Source of the DNA: Enterococcus_D entomosocium | Lineage (GTDB): Bacteria > Bacillota > Bacilli > Lactobacillales > Enterococcaceae | Direction: 5' to 3' (one strand) | DNA length: 64,000 bases | NCBI RefSeq assembly: GCF_030441895.1 | Contig: NZ_JARJAS010000013.1 | Shown: positions 8,610 to 17,197 of the stretch, piece after piece | How positions within the stretch are numbered: position 1 is the first letter of the stretch | Layout of the letters: each line of letters opens with the position of its first letter | Translations under genes and position numbers: made by a program | Notes under the pieces: generated by a model | What the model was told of the DNA's origin: nothing | What the model saw: only the letters and a program-made list of their open reading frames with translations | The model's database searches: none

Positions 8610-9517
8610 GGGGCAATGCAATTTTAAAACCGAATCAACCAGCGACCGTAGAGACACAGCTTGCAAATATCCAGTTAAGTGCAGAACAGATCGCTAAAAT
8701 CGAGAAACTTGACCATCAAATCGTTGTGACGCATGGCAATGGGCCGCAAGTCGGCAATATTTTACGACAAAATGAAGAAGCCAAAGAAGTCGTGCCGCCT
8801 TTTCCACTGGATGTCTGCAATGCAGAGTCACAAGGCTTTATCGGTTATTTGATGGAGCAAAGCATCAAAAATAAAATCGATCAAGAAGAACTGACCAGCA
8901 ATGTCGTGACCTTATTGACTCAAGTGGAAGTGGCAGCGGATGATCCCGCGTTTGAAAAGCCAACGAAGCCGATCGGCTTGTTCTACTCAGAAGAAGAAGC
9001 AAAAACAATGGCTGAGGAAAAACATTGGGTGATGGAAGAAGATGCTGGACGTGGGTACCGTCGCGTCGTGCCATCCCCACAACCTGTGACGATCCACGGC
9101 GTGGAATCAATGGTTCATTTATTGAATCAAAATACCATCGTGATCGCTGGTGGCGGCGGTGGGATTCCAGTCGTAAAACAAGCGGAAGGCTTGAAAGGGA
9201 TCGAAGCAGTCATCGATAAAGACCGAACTGGGAAAAAATTGGCAGAACAAGTGGATGCCGATGTATTTATGATGCTGACCGACGTCAGCAACGTTTATAT
9301 CAATTACGGAACACCGGAGCAAGAAAAATTAACGGGATTATCCGTAAGTGAAGCGCAAGCATATTTTGATGCGGGGCATTTTGCAGAAGGCAGTATGGGG
9401 CCGAAAATGGAAGCAGCGATTGCGTTTGCCAAGCAAGGAAAGACGGCAATCATCTGCTCATTGGAAGAAGCAGACTTAGCATTGTTAGGTGAAGCAGGCA
9501 CAAGGATCGCTGGGTAA
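8582..9517 (+). CDS. Carbamate kinase, ureide locus 1
   Basis: A 311-residue amino-acid-kinase-fold enzyme of usual carbamate kinase length. It has ALGGNAI at the N terminus, THGNGPQVGN (about 50-59), EDAGRGYRRVVPSP, a glycine-rich AGGGGGIPVV, and GSMGPKMEA near the end. It uses carbamoyl phosphate from the AllFGH reaction to make ATP, leaving carbamate that breaks down to CO2 and ammonia; this is the energy-yielding step of anaerobic allantoin use. The role equals E. coli AllK (YbcF) rather than the arginine-deiminase ArcC, judging from position. ATG 8582 has GAGG upstream. A paralogue is at 26118-27050. Confidence 0.93.
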   Translation: MAKRVVIALGGNAILKPNQPATVETQLANIQLSAEQIAKIEKLDHQIVVTHGNGPQVGNILRQNEEAKEVVPPFPLDVCNAESQGFIGYLMEQSIKNKIDQEELTSNVVTLLTQVEVAADDPAFEKPTKPIGLFYSEEEAKTMAEEKHWVMEEDAGRGYRRVVPSPQPVTIHGVESMVHLLNQNTIVIAGGGGGIPVVKQAEGLKGIEAVIDKDRTGKKLAEQVDADVFMMLTDVSNVYINYGTPEQEKLTGLSVSEAQAYFDAGHFAEGSMGPKMEAAIAFAKQGKTAIICSLEEADLALLGEAGTRIAG

Positions 9518-9529
9518 CACCAGCGATCC
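9504..9529. other. Perfect hairpin between convergent genes
   Basis: A 10-bp perfect inverted repeat, GGATCGCTGG / CCAGCGATCC with a 6-base loop, spanning the carbamate kinase stop codon. It lies where that gene and the minus-strand PucR gene meet tail to tail. It lacks a T-run, so it is a weak or factor-assisted terminator or an RNA-stabilising 3' hairpin. Confidence 0.6.
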
Positions 9530-9547
9530 AACTGCTTGATTCGCCTA

Positions 9548-11179
9548 TTAGTCGCCTTCTTCGGACAGCTCAAGGGCTAAGCGCAGATCCAGGCTAATGC
9601 TAGGATCATGCACGTTTTTTCCTAGTAGCTTTTGGCACTGTTCGATGCGGTATTTGATCGTATTGCGATGAACGAACAAGGCTTTGGCGGTGCGGGTGAT
9701 CTCACATTGATAATCCAAGTAAGCCCGTAAGGTTTTGCGCAATTCGATGGTGGCATCTTCTTGCGGAAACGCCAATTCTTTGAGGATCGTGCGGCAGAAA
9801 TAATGGATATCTTCAGGGCTCATTTTTTCAAATAGACTCCGCATTCCCCGTTGATGGTAGAAAGAGACGATGGGAGAATCATGTTGGCCTCTTCGTTCTT
9901 CATAAGCAGTCTTTGCTTCAATGTAGGAGCTGGCTAAATCATTGATGCTTTCACAGACACTCCCTACACCAAAGGCCATTCGAAAAGGCAACCGATTGGT
10001 CAAAGCATTGGCGGTCTCAATCAAATGGTCTTCTAAGGCATCACACTTATGCTGCACGAAAATCGCAAAGTGATTGCTGCCCTTTAAGCGAAAGAGACAA
10101 ACATCTTTGATGCGATAAGGCAGTTGTTCACTAAACCACTGATAGACCAAGTCACTTTCTTCTTTTAGGTATTTGTCTTTGTCTTTGGTTTCTTTGGTTG
10201 GTTCACAGGCACCATAGATGACACGATAATGGCGGGCTTTGACCAACCCGTAAGTCTTTCCGAGATCTAACCAATCTTTTTGTTCCTGTTTGGAAGATTG
10301 CTGGTATTCGATCATCCGTGTTAAAAAGTCACTTTTTAAATCTTCAAAAGATTCTTGCACTTTTTGGTTTTTGTAGAGCATAAACGACAAGACCAATGCT
10401 GCTTGTTCCAGCGCAAAATCCGAGACAGGATAAGGAATCGCCTCAGGATTCAAAATGACTAAATAATGGGGGAAATAAGTGGAGGTTTCAATGGCATAAT
10501 AAGAAATTTGTGACGTTTTTTCATGGAGATCTTTGATAGGGATCGCCCCGCTTTTTTCACCAGTAAAAACCCCTTTCGTTTGTCCTAATTGATGGATGTA
10601 GTACTCCGCGGGTTTTGACATGCGGGTGAAATGCTTGGAATGGGCAATCACTTGTTTGAAAGGATTCAACAAAATGATCGGTGTATTGACCATTTGGCCA
10701 AAATCAGCGATAAAGCGAGCGATGCTGACATCCTTCATCAAGGAAGCAGAGAACCGTTTTTGGATATCTAAGGCATAACTCAGCTGCTCGGTTTTGGTGT
10801 TCCATAGTAAATTCAAAAGCTGGTGCATCAAACGGCCCAGCGGCATCGTGGCAGGTACTTCTACGATGGGGAAACCTAAACTATCGGCGTAGGCGATGAC
10901 TTCAGGATCGATGACATCCAAAAAACGACCGATCTTGATGCCTAATCCAGCGGCATTTTTGGCTACGAGGGAATCGATCAGTTCAAGCAGTGCTCCTTGA
11001 TTATCTTTATAAACCATCGCCGTGCTTAAGATAAAGGTATGCTCAGGAATATAGTGTGCGATATCGGGGGTCTCAGTGATTTCGATACTGTCGACGGGAA
11101 TTTCCGCGGTAATGGGATCTGTCAACAAACGCAAATTGGAAAAGCGTGGTGTAGCAAGCAATTCAGCAACTAACTTCAT
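9548..11179 (-). CDS. PucR-family transcriptional regulator, locus 1
   Basis: A 543-residue regulator with an N-terminal PucR ligand-sensing domain (about 1-120), a middle region resembling the GGDEF-like domain of CdaR/PucR proteins, and a C-terminal HTH_30 domain with the ALFVHRNTIKYRIEQCQKLL helix-turn-helix. PucR proteins sense purine-degradation intermediates and control ureide genes. Its start is set at 11179, where AAAGGAG precedes ATG and the MKLVAELL sequence matches the paralogue start (MKLKELVE). A longer frame begins at 11221 but has no good ribosome-binding site. It converges on the allC-carbamate kinase run and diverges from the aminotransferase gene, so it sits in the middle of what it probably controls. 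Confidence 0.88.
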   Translation of the reverse strand: MKLVAELLATPRFSNLRLLTDPITAEIPVDSIEITETPDIAHYIPEHTFILSTAMVYKDNQGALLELIDSLVAKNAAGLGIKIGRFLDVIDPEVIAYADSLGFPIVEVPATMPLGRLMHQLLNLLWNTKTEQLSYALDIQKRFSASLMKDVSIARFIADFGQMVNTPIILLNPFKQVIAHSKHFTRMSKPAEYYIHQLGQTKGVFTGEKSGAIPIKDLHEKTSQISYYAIETSTYFPHYLVILNPEAIPYPVSDFALEQAALVLSFMLYKNQKVQESFEDLKSDFLTRMIEYQQSSKQEQKDWLDLGKTYGLVKARHYRVIYGACEPTKETKDKDKYLKEESDLVYQWFSEQLPYRIKDVCLFRLKGSNHFAIFVQHKCDALEDHLIETANALTNRLPFRMAFGVGSVCESINDLASSYIEAKTAYEERRGQHDSPIVSFYHQRGMRSLFEKMSPEDIHYFCRTILKELAFPQEDATIELRKTLRAYLDYQCEITRTAKALFVHRNTIKYRIEQCQKLLGKNVHDPSISLDLRLALELSEEGD

Positions 11180-11237
11180 AGAGAAACTCCTTTTAGAATT
11201 GAACAAAACAAACAAAAACATGTCCTTTTTTAGCTTT

Positions 11238-11267
11238 ATTGTACAACAAACTTGGAAACGTTGACAA
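11238..11267 (-). promoter_or_regulatory. Promoter of pucR locus 1 with overlapping cre-like site
   Basis: On the minus strand, TTGTCA (complement of 11262-11267) and TACAAT (complement of 11238-11243) are 18 bp apart. A catabolite-response-like sequence, TGGAAACGTTGACA at 11253-11266, matches the Gram-positive cre consensus in 13 of 14 positions and covers the -35 box and spacer. CcpA-mediated repression of the regulator, and possibly of the divergent aminotransferase, is inferred. Confidence 0.6.
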
Positions 11268-11309
11268 GGCGTTGGGCAGTGAAATCAAAAAGAGAAATGA
11301 GGGGAAAAG

Positions 11310-12524
11310 ATGTATAAAGAGTTAACGATCGCACAACGTACGATCATGACACCTGGGCCTGTAGAAGCACATCCAGCTGTTCTTCAAGCAATGACCAATC
11401 GTATTTTGGGACAGTTTGATCCGAATTTTTTGGCGATCATGGATGAGGTCAAAGAAATGATCAAACAACCGTTTGGAACCAAAAACAAAGAGGCATTTGC
11501 CATTGATGGGACTTCCCGAGCTGGTTTAGAAGCGGCGCTGATCGCTTTGATCGAACCAGGGGACAAAGTCTTGATCCCCGCCTATGGGCGCTTTGCTTTC
11601 TTACTTGGAGAAATCTGTGAACGTGCCCAAGCGCAAGTCAAATATGTAGAAAAAGAATGGACGGCTCCTTTTGCACCCGCAGAGGTCATCAAAGAAATCG
11701 ACGCATTTCAACCCAAGATCGTGGCGATGGTCCACGGGGAAACTGCCAATGGGCAAATGCAGCCGTTAGCAGAAATCGGGCAGTATTGTCGCGCAAAAGA
11801 TATTTTCTTTGTCGTTGACATGGTGGCGACTTATGGTGGCGTGGCCCTGTCAGTCGATGATTGGTGTGTCGATTTGGCAATTGCCGGTACACAGAAGTGT
11901 TTAAGTGTGCCGTCTGGTCTTTCATTAGTGACCTACAACGATCGAGTCGAAGCCGTCCTTAGTGCCCGTTACCAAAAAGAATTAGGCTTGAGCAAAACGG
12001 ATCGAAACAAGCGGCACATTATGAGTAATTACTTGGATTTGAGTCAATTGCAACGCTACTGGAACAAAGAGCGAATCAACCATCACACAGAAGCGACGAG
12101 TATGATCTATGCGCTTCATGAAGGATTACGGATGTTGCTAAACGAAGGCCTCGATGCAGCCTATCAACGTCATTTGACGAATGAAGGGGCGTTGGTCGCT
12201 GGACTGGAGGCAATGGGGCTTTCGATTTATGGCGAAAAAGCAACCAAAATGCCGACAGTTACCCCCATCTTTATTCCAGAAGGTGTTGATGGCGAAGCTG
12301 TCCGAGAAGAGATGCTTCACTCCTTTGGTGTAGAGATCGCTAGTTCATTTGGTGATCTAAAAGGAAAAATCTGGCGGATTGGAAATATGGGCTACAGCAG
12401 CCGCAAAGAAAATATTTTACATGTCCTAGCCGCGTTAGAAGGGGCACTATTGTACCAGCAAGCACCAATTTCTGCCGGCAAAGCGCTCATCGCTGCGTTA
12501 AATTACTACCAAAAAACGACTTGA
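11310..12524 (+). CDS. pucG: PucG-type PLP aminotransferase (ureidoglycine-glyoxylate type)
   Basis: A 404-residue class V (fold type I) aminotransferase. It has the N-terminal MTPGPVEAHPAVL segment, VVDMVATYGG with D170 contacting the PLP ring nitrogen, and AGTQKCL with K196 as the Schiff-base lysine. Length and motifs match PucG of Bacillus, which transfers the amino group of (S)-ureidoglycine to glyoxylate, giving oxalurate and glycine. Alanine-glyoxylate transaminase is the close alternative. Its place next to AllC/AllE supports the ureidoglycine reading. If so, the locus has two routes from ureidoglycine to oxalurate. ATG start, GAGGGG upstream. Confidence 0.78.
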   Translation: MYKELTIAQRTIMTPGPVEAHPAVLQAMTNRILGQFDPNFLAIMDEVKEMIKQPFGTKNKEAFAIDGTSRAGLEAALIALIEPGDKVLIPAYGRFAFLLGEICERAQAQVKYVEKEWTAPFAPAEVIKEIDAFQPKIVAMVHGETANGQMQPLAEIGQYCRAKDIFFVVDMVATYGGVALSVDDWCVDLAIAGTQKCLSVPSGLSLVTYNDRVEAVLSARYQKELGLSKTDRNKRHIMSNYLDLSQLQRYWNKERINHHTEATSMIYALHEGLRMLLNEGLDAAYQRHLTNEGALVAGLEAMGLSIYGEKATKMPTVTPIFIPEGVDGEAVREEMLHSFGVEIASSFGDLKGKIWRIGNMGYSSRKENILHVLAALEGALLYQQAPISAGKALIAALNYYQKTT

Positions 12525-12549
12525 AATTTTAGCACAAATGCACAACGAC

Positions 12550-12628
12550 TGAAAGCGCTTTGTGAAAAATGACAAATGCAATAGTCGGCAAAAAAACGTA
12601 CACTAAGACTATCTTAAAGCGCTTTCGT
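12550..12628 (+). promoter_or_regulatory. Paired AAAGCGCTTT palindromes (cre-like) before MFS gene
   Basis: The decamer AAAGCGCTTT occurs twice, at 12552-12561 and 12616-12625, exactly 64 bp apart, in the short gap between the aminotransferase and the MFS carrier. The second copy read on the minus strand (CGAAAGCGCTTTAA) fits the lactococcal/enterococcal cre consensus in 13 of 14 positions; the first fits in 12. This suggests a CcpA-controlled internal promoter for the two transporter genes. No -35/-10 pair is clear enough to mark. Confidence 0.55.
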
Positions 12629-12675
12629 TGGCGTGCTTCACAAACTTTACTTGTGTAACTGATGGAGGGAAAAAA

Positions 12676-13926
12676 ATGGAAATCAATAAAGAACGTGGTG
12701 GGCTTGCCTACTGGAAACAAATTATTATCTTAATGTGTTCAGGCTGGGTCACTATCTGGATTTATCGCGCTGCGTTATCACCGGTCTATCCGCAAATCAA
12801 TGAGTCACTTGGTGGCAATATTTCTGATACAGCATTAGGATCGATCGCCAGCTTTTACTTTTTCGGCTATGTGATCATGCAGATCCCTGCCGGCTTTTTA
12901 GTGGATAAGATTGGGAAGAAAACAGTTCTGCTTCCGGGATTTGTGGTATTTGCACTGGCAGCTTTACTGATTTCACAAGCCTCTTCAATCTCCATGATCT
13001 ATACCGGTAGCTTTTTAGCAGGGATCGGCTGTGGATCATTTTATGGTTCCGCGTATTCTTTGACCTCACAGAACATTCCGAAAGAAAAGAAGAGCTTCTC
13101 AACAGCGATCGTCAATAGTGGTTCTGCCGTTGGTTCAGGGTTTGGGATGATCTTATCAAGCTTTATCGTTATTCAGATGAATATGCCTTGGCAAACAATG
13201 ATGTATTTATCCGCTTTCTTGATCGTATGTATGACGATCGCTTTCGCATTGGTGATCCGCAGCAACAAAGAAGACGTAGCTTTCTTGGAGAGTCAAGCAG
13301 CAGCTGAAGAAGAAACAACGGATCAGCCGAAAGAAAAAGTTTCCCTTTCGACCTTGTTCTCCCTGCGGATGCTCTTTACGTATGTGTTATATTTTGCGAC
13401 GTGTTATGCCTACTATATGACGGTTACTTGGCTACCAAACTTCTTAGGAACAGAACGAGGCTTCCAAGGAGTCGCAATCGGATTCTCTTCTTCATTGGTG
13501 GCATTTGCTTCGATTCCTGGGGCCTTGTTCTTTAGCCGCTTGGCAGACAAATACATGCATAAAAAAGTTACCTTTATCGTTATTTTAGAAATATTAGCGG
13601 CGTTGATGTTATTAGTAACGGTGCAAGCAACAAATTCGACCTTCTTAATGATCGCGTTGATCTTGTACGGGTTCCTTGGAAAACTAGCGGTTGAACCAAT
13701 CATCATTTCTTGGCTAGGGGAAAATGCACCAAAAGTTGGGGTCGGTACGACATTAGGGGTCTTCAACTTTTTCGGCATGATGTCTTCCGTTATCGCACCA
13801 ACATTGACCGGATCGATCTCGGATGCAACAGGGTCAAAAGTAATGGGCTTTTATATCGCAATTATTTTGTTGATCGGTGGTACATTCTTATTCTTGACTG
13901 TAAACTCTAAGAAAACAGCAAAGTAG
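12676..13926 (+). CDS. MFS transporter, ureide locus 1
   Basis: A 416-residue major facilitator with about 12 hydrophobic segments and the loop-2/3 motif GFLVDKIGKKTVLLPG. It is an integral membrane protein of the anion:cation symporter/hexuronate-like type. ATG 12676 is used because GGAGGG lies 8 bases upstream; longer in-frame starts have none. It lies 18 bp before the DAACS gene. A related carrier (24871-26121) occupies the equivalent place in locus 2, which argues that it carries a pathway substrate such as allantoate or a product such as oxamate. The actual substrate cannot be read from sequence. Confidence 0.85.
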   Translation: MEINKERGGLAYWKQIIILMCSGWVTIWIYRAALSPVYPQINESLGGNISDTALGSIASFYFFGYVIMQIPAGFLVDKIGKKTVLLPGFVVFALAALLISQASSISMIYTGSFLAGIGCGSFYGSAYSLTSQNIPKEKKSFSTAIVNSGSAVGSGFGMILSSFIVIQMNMPWQTMMYLSAFLIVCMTIAFALVIRSNKEDVAFLESQAAAEEETTDQPKEKVSLSTLFSLRMLFTYVLYFATCYAYYMTVTWLPNFLGTERGFQGVAIGFSSSLVAFASIPGALFFSRLADKYMHKKVTFIVILEILAALMLLVTVQATNSTFLMIALILYGFLGKLAVEPIIISWLGENAPKVGVGTTLGVFNFFGMMSSVIAPTLTGSISDATGSKVMGFYIAIILLIGGTFLFLTVNSKKTAK

Positions 13927-13944
13927 AAAAGTGAGGAACAACAG

Positions 13945-15213
13945 ATGAAAAAACGATCCTTAAAAATCAGTTTGACCAACCAAATCATGATTGCAACGGT
14001 ATTGGGGATTTTTTGGGGCGTTTCCTTTCCCGGTTTAGGTGATCAAATGCAGCTAGTCGGGGACTTCTTCTTGCGACTGATTCAAATGTCTGTGGTCGTG
14101 TTGGTCATGGGCTCGGTGATTGAAGCGGTGGGGGGACTTGATCCAAAAGAATTAGGTGGGATCGGCGGGAAAGTCTTCCTCTGGTTTACCGGTTCGACCC
14201 TCGTCGCCGCTATTTTCGGTCTCTTGTTCGCCTTGATCCTCAAGCCCGGCGCAGGCCTTGACCAGTCGCTGCTGCAAAGTACAGAAACTGCATTAAGTAC
14301 CAGCAGTATAGAAGAAGTCATCTTGAACTTTGTTCCACTGAACATTATTCAAGCCATGGTGGAGCAGAATATGATCCAAGTGATTATTTTTTCGCTCTTC
14401 TTTGGCCTTGCCTTGAGCTTAATCAAGCATGAAAAAAAGAATCAGCTGTTTCTAGATATGATCAGTAGTTTTAATCATATTTTGTTAAAAATGGTCAGCA
14501 TGATCATGAAGTTGGCGCCGATCGGGATTTTCGGCCTTGTTGCTTCCTTGGTAGAAGATACCGGCATTCGTGTGTTGGGAATGTTAGCCAGTTTTTTATT
14601 GACGTTAGCAGCGGCATCTTTGCTCTTTTTGTTTCTTTGGTTTCTCTTGACGTCGCTCTATTGCAAAGTTTCCTTGTTTCGTTTGATAAAGAATATGTGG
14701 CGTCTATCGGTGATTTCCTTTACGACCACCTCTTCTGCTGTTTCATTGCCGTTTCAAATCGAAGATGGCAAAGAACGATTTGGGATCAGTGATCGAATCA
14801 ATAAGCTCGTGATGCCTCTAGGCATGACCTTAAATAGCAATGGGCTCTCCTTATTTTTAGCCCTGGCAATCGTAACCGTTGCTCAGGCGTACCAGATCCA
14901 ATTGAGCTGGGGGGATCTTTTGCAAGTGGTCTTGTTGTCCTCGTTGGCATGCTTGGGAACGATCGTCGTTCCAGGCGGCGGATTAGTCACACTGGCTACG
15001 GTTTTACCTATGTTAGGACTGCCTAATGAAAGCATCGCCTTACTGGCAGGGATCGATTGGTTTTCTGGGATGTTTCGGACCCTCTTGAATGTTGACCCTG
15101 ACGTCACGGTGGCGTTGATCGTTGCTCATGATGAAGGAGAACTGGATCGTGCAATCTTCAATGGTGAAAAAGCCCAGGTCAAATTAGCAGAAAAAATCAC
15201 CGATGGCGTATAA
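13945..15213 (+). CDS. DAACS-family dicarboxylate/amino acid:cation symporter, locus 1
   Basis: A 422-residue membrane protein of the glutamate/dicarboxylate symporter family. It shows the serine-rich re-entrant loop FTTTSSAVSLPF (about 255-266), a LNSNGLSLFLALAI segment where classical members have an NMDGT motif, and the GTIVVPGGGLVTLATVLPMLGLP region. The NSNG variant is shared with the locus-2 paralogue and implies a substrate other than glutamate or aspartate. GAGG precedes ATG. It ends the aminotransferase-MFS-DAACS run. Uptake of a carboxylated ureide, or oxamate exchange, is inferred. Confidence 0.85.
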   Translation: MKKRSLKISLTNQIMIATVLGIFWGVSFPGLGDQMQLVGDFFLRLIQMSVVVLVMGSVIEAVGGLDPKELGGIGGKVFLWFTGSTLVAAIFGLLFALILKPGAGLDQSLLQSTETALSTSSIEEVILNFVPLNIIQAMVEQNMIQVIIFSLFFGLALSLIKHEKKNQLFLDMISSFNHILLKMVSMIMKLAPIGIFGLVASLVEDTGIRVLGMLASFLLTLAAASLLFLFLWFLLTSLYCKVSLFRLIKNMWRLSVISFTTTSSAVSLPFQIEDGKERFGISDRINKLVMPLGMTLNSNGLSLFLALAIVTVAQAYQIQLSWGDLLQVVLLSSLACLGTIVVPGGGLVTLATVLPMLGLPNESIALLAGIDWFSGMFRTLLNVDPDVTVALIVAHDEGELDRAIFNGEKAQVKLAEKITDGV

Positions 15214-15381
15214 GACCAATCATTCTTGTGATGAAACTTTACTCTTTTTTGGAAACGTGCTACGATTGATTCGTTGATAGACTAAAGAAGCTTCCTGAAA
15301 TACCGTAAACGGTAAACAGTAGCGGCTGATTTTCCGCTTGTCATTCAACAGACAAATACGACAAAAAGAGGAGGAAAAAAC

Positions 15382-15426
15382 ATGACAGCATCGATGAAAT
15401 TGTGGATTGACCTTTTGAATAGCTAA
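15382..15426 (+). CDS. Macrolide-type leader peptide of the Msr-like ABC-F gene
   Basis: A 14-codon ORF, MTASMKLWIDLLNS, behind a strong GAGGAGG site. The MTASM(K/R)L start is the same class as the known leader peptides of msrA (MTASMRLK) and ermD-type genes, where macrolide-bound ribosomes stall and change the fold of the downstream RNA. It lies 146 bp before the ABC-F start and upstream of an intrinsic terminator (15507-15537). The end of its coding sequence (GACCTTTTGAATAG) can pair with CTATTTCAAAAGTC just after the stop codon, which would supply an alternative fold. This is strong pattern evidence; antibiotic response is inferred. Confidence 0.85.
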   Translation: MTASMKLWIDLLNS

Positions 15427-15506
15427 TTTAAATCTATTTCAAAAGTCTAGGCAATCGTGATTTCAAGGGATGAGTGTCCTCTTTTTTCCAATTTCTTATT
15501 AAAATC

Positions 15507-15537
15507 AGGGTATAGCGGTAGGCTATGCCCTTTTTTT
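15507..15537 (+). terminator. Attenuator terminator before ABC-F gene
   Basis: A 10-bp stem with one G-T wobble, AGGGTATAGC (15507-15516) against GCTATGCCCT (15522-15531), 5-base loop, followed by seven T. Its place between a leader peptide and the coding region makes it a transcription attenuator. Confidence 0.88.
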
Positions 15538-15572
15538 GTGCTTGCGTTTTCCTAGACGGGAAGGACAGACTG

Positions 15573-17041
15573 ATGGAACAATTAAGTGTAAAAATAAACA
15601 ATCTAATCAAAAATTATGGGGCCAAAGAAGTACTGAACATTGAAGAACTGAGTGCCTATCAAACGGATCGTATCGGGATCGTGGGCGCAAACGGGCAAGG
15701 CAAGTCTACCTTGCTGAAGTTGATTGCGGGAGTGGTCGATCCTGATTCAGGAACGATCCAAAAAGAAAATTCGTTTCACTATTTCCCGCAAATCGCTGAG
15801 GTGACTGAAAAGACAGAGGCCCTTGACTGGGCGCTGTTCGGTCGTTTTTCGATCCCAACAAATGAATTGGCGACACTAAGCGGGGGGAGGAGACCAAATA
15901 CCGGTTGGCACAAACGTTATCTTCCTATCAGTTAGGACTTTTGCTCGATGAGCCAACGACCCACTTGGACCAGCAAGGAATTCAAGTCTTGATTGATGAA
16001 CTGCAGTATTATTATGGCACCCTGATCGTGGTCAGTCATGATCGGTATCTATTGAATCAGCTGGCAACGAAAATCTGGGAAGTCGATCAAGGAAAAGTCA
16101 CCGAGTATTCTGGTAATTATGACAGTTATCGACAGCAAAAAGAGCAAGCGGCACAGCGTGTTGCCTGGGAGGCTGCGCAGTATCAGCAACAAAAACAGCA
16201 GTTGACCCAAGCGATCCAAAAGAAAAAAGAACAAGCGATCAAGAGCAGTCGCATTTCTGAAAAAAAGCGGCAGCAGAACATCCGACCAGACCGTTTGTCG
16301 TCATCAAAACAAAAAGACACGGTGCAAAAGTCATTGCAAAAAACAGTCAAAGCCATGGAAAGCCGCTTGGATCAGTTGGAAGAAGTGAAGGGTGTTGCCC
16401 GGCAGCAGGTGATTCGTTTTCCAGTAGTCCCTGCAGTGGAGCTGCATAATAAACGACCGATTCGTGGGGAGCAAGTAACCATTCAAAGAGGGGCGAAACG
16501 TTTGCTAGACAGCAGCAGTTTCCAGTTTGCTGCCGGGAAGAAAATCGCTATCGTGGGTCCGAACGGTTCGGGGAAGTCGACTTTACTAAAAGAAATCATC
16601 GCAGGTGGAGAGGGAATCTATGTATCACCGAAAATCGTCTTTGCGGTCTACGAGCAAATGGGCTATCGAAAAAACAGCACCACACCGCTTTTGACGGAAT
16701 TGATGGCTCAAACAGACTATCAGGAACCACTGGTCCGCAGTATTTTACACAATCTGGGATTTAGCCAGATTGACGTGATGAAGCCAGTCAATGTGCTAAG
16801 CGGCGGGGAAGCGACACGGGTCGAGCTCGCACGCATCTTTACTCAATCTGCCAATGTCTTGATACTTGATGAACCGACGAACTTTATTGATCTACCGACA
16901 ATCACCGTCTTGGAACAATTGATTCGCAGCTATCGAGGCATCGTTTTGTTCACATCTCACGATCAAGCGTTTATCGATGCCGTCGCGGATGACGTGTATC
17001 TAATCGATCATGGGAAATTAACATTGGTTTCTAGTAACTAG
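15573..17041 (+). pseudogene. Msr-type ABC-F ribosome protection protein, frameshifted
   Basis: Two overlapping frames together encode a full ABC-F protein of about 489 residues, the length of MsrC/MsrA proteins. Frame 1 (15573-15935) gives Walker A GANGQGKST and reaches LSGG. Frame 2 (from about 15887 to 17041) resumes with EETKYRLAQTL, Walker B LLLDEPTTHLD, a basic interdomain linker, second Walker A GPNGSGKST, LSGGEATRVELA and LILDEPTNFID. The break lies in a run of six G (15882-15887), where seven would keep LSGGEE in frame. Msr-type ABC-F proteins dislodge macrolides and streptogramin B from the ribosome and have no membrane domain. As written the gene is broken. A homopolymer sequencing error is quite possible, since both halves look otherwise intact. 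Confidence 0.85.
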
Positions 17042-17072
17042 CAGCATAGTCGCTTTTATACCTGTATAGAGA

Positions 17073-17160
17073 AAAACAGCGCGGGAAAGGAAGCGACCGC
17101 CCAACGTTCGATCAACAATCGGCCGTTGAGCGGTCACTACAAAACCCGCGCTGTTTTTTT
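17073..17160. terminator. Bidirectional nested-hairpin terminator
   Basis: Outer stem AACAGCGCGGG (17075-17085) against CCCGCGCTGTT (17145-17155) with T-run on the plus side and A-run on the other. An inner stem GACCGCcCAACG / CGTTGaGCGGTC sits inside. It separates the convergent ABC-F and antiporter genes. Confidence 0.85.
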
Positions 17161-17197
17161 CGCAATCATCGGTATCGCCTCGCTGTTGCTACATCGC

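Noticed and set aside
11180..11221. N-terminal extension of the first PucR regulator
   Set aside because: The extension is low in family similarity, and AAAGGAG directly precedes the internal ATG at 11179.
15573..17041. Two separate genes (136 and 378 residues) for half-size ABC proteins
   Set aside because: The two frames join exactly at the LSGG/EET boundary with one missing G and together give the normal ABC-F length, so this is one broken gene. A programmed frameshift was also considered, but there is no slippery heptamer or following pseudoknot that I can support.
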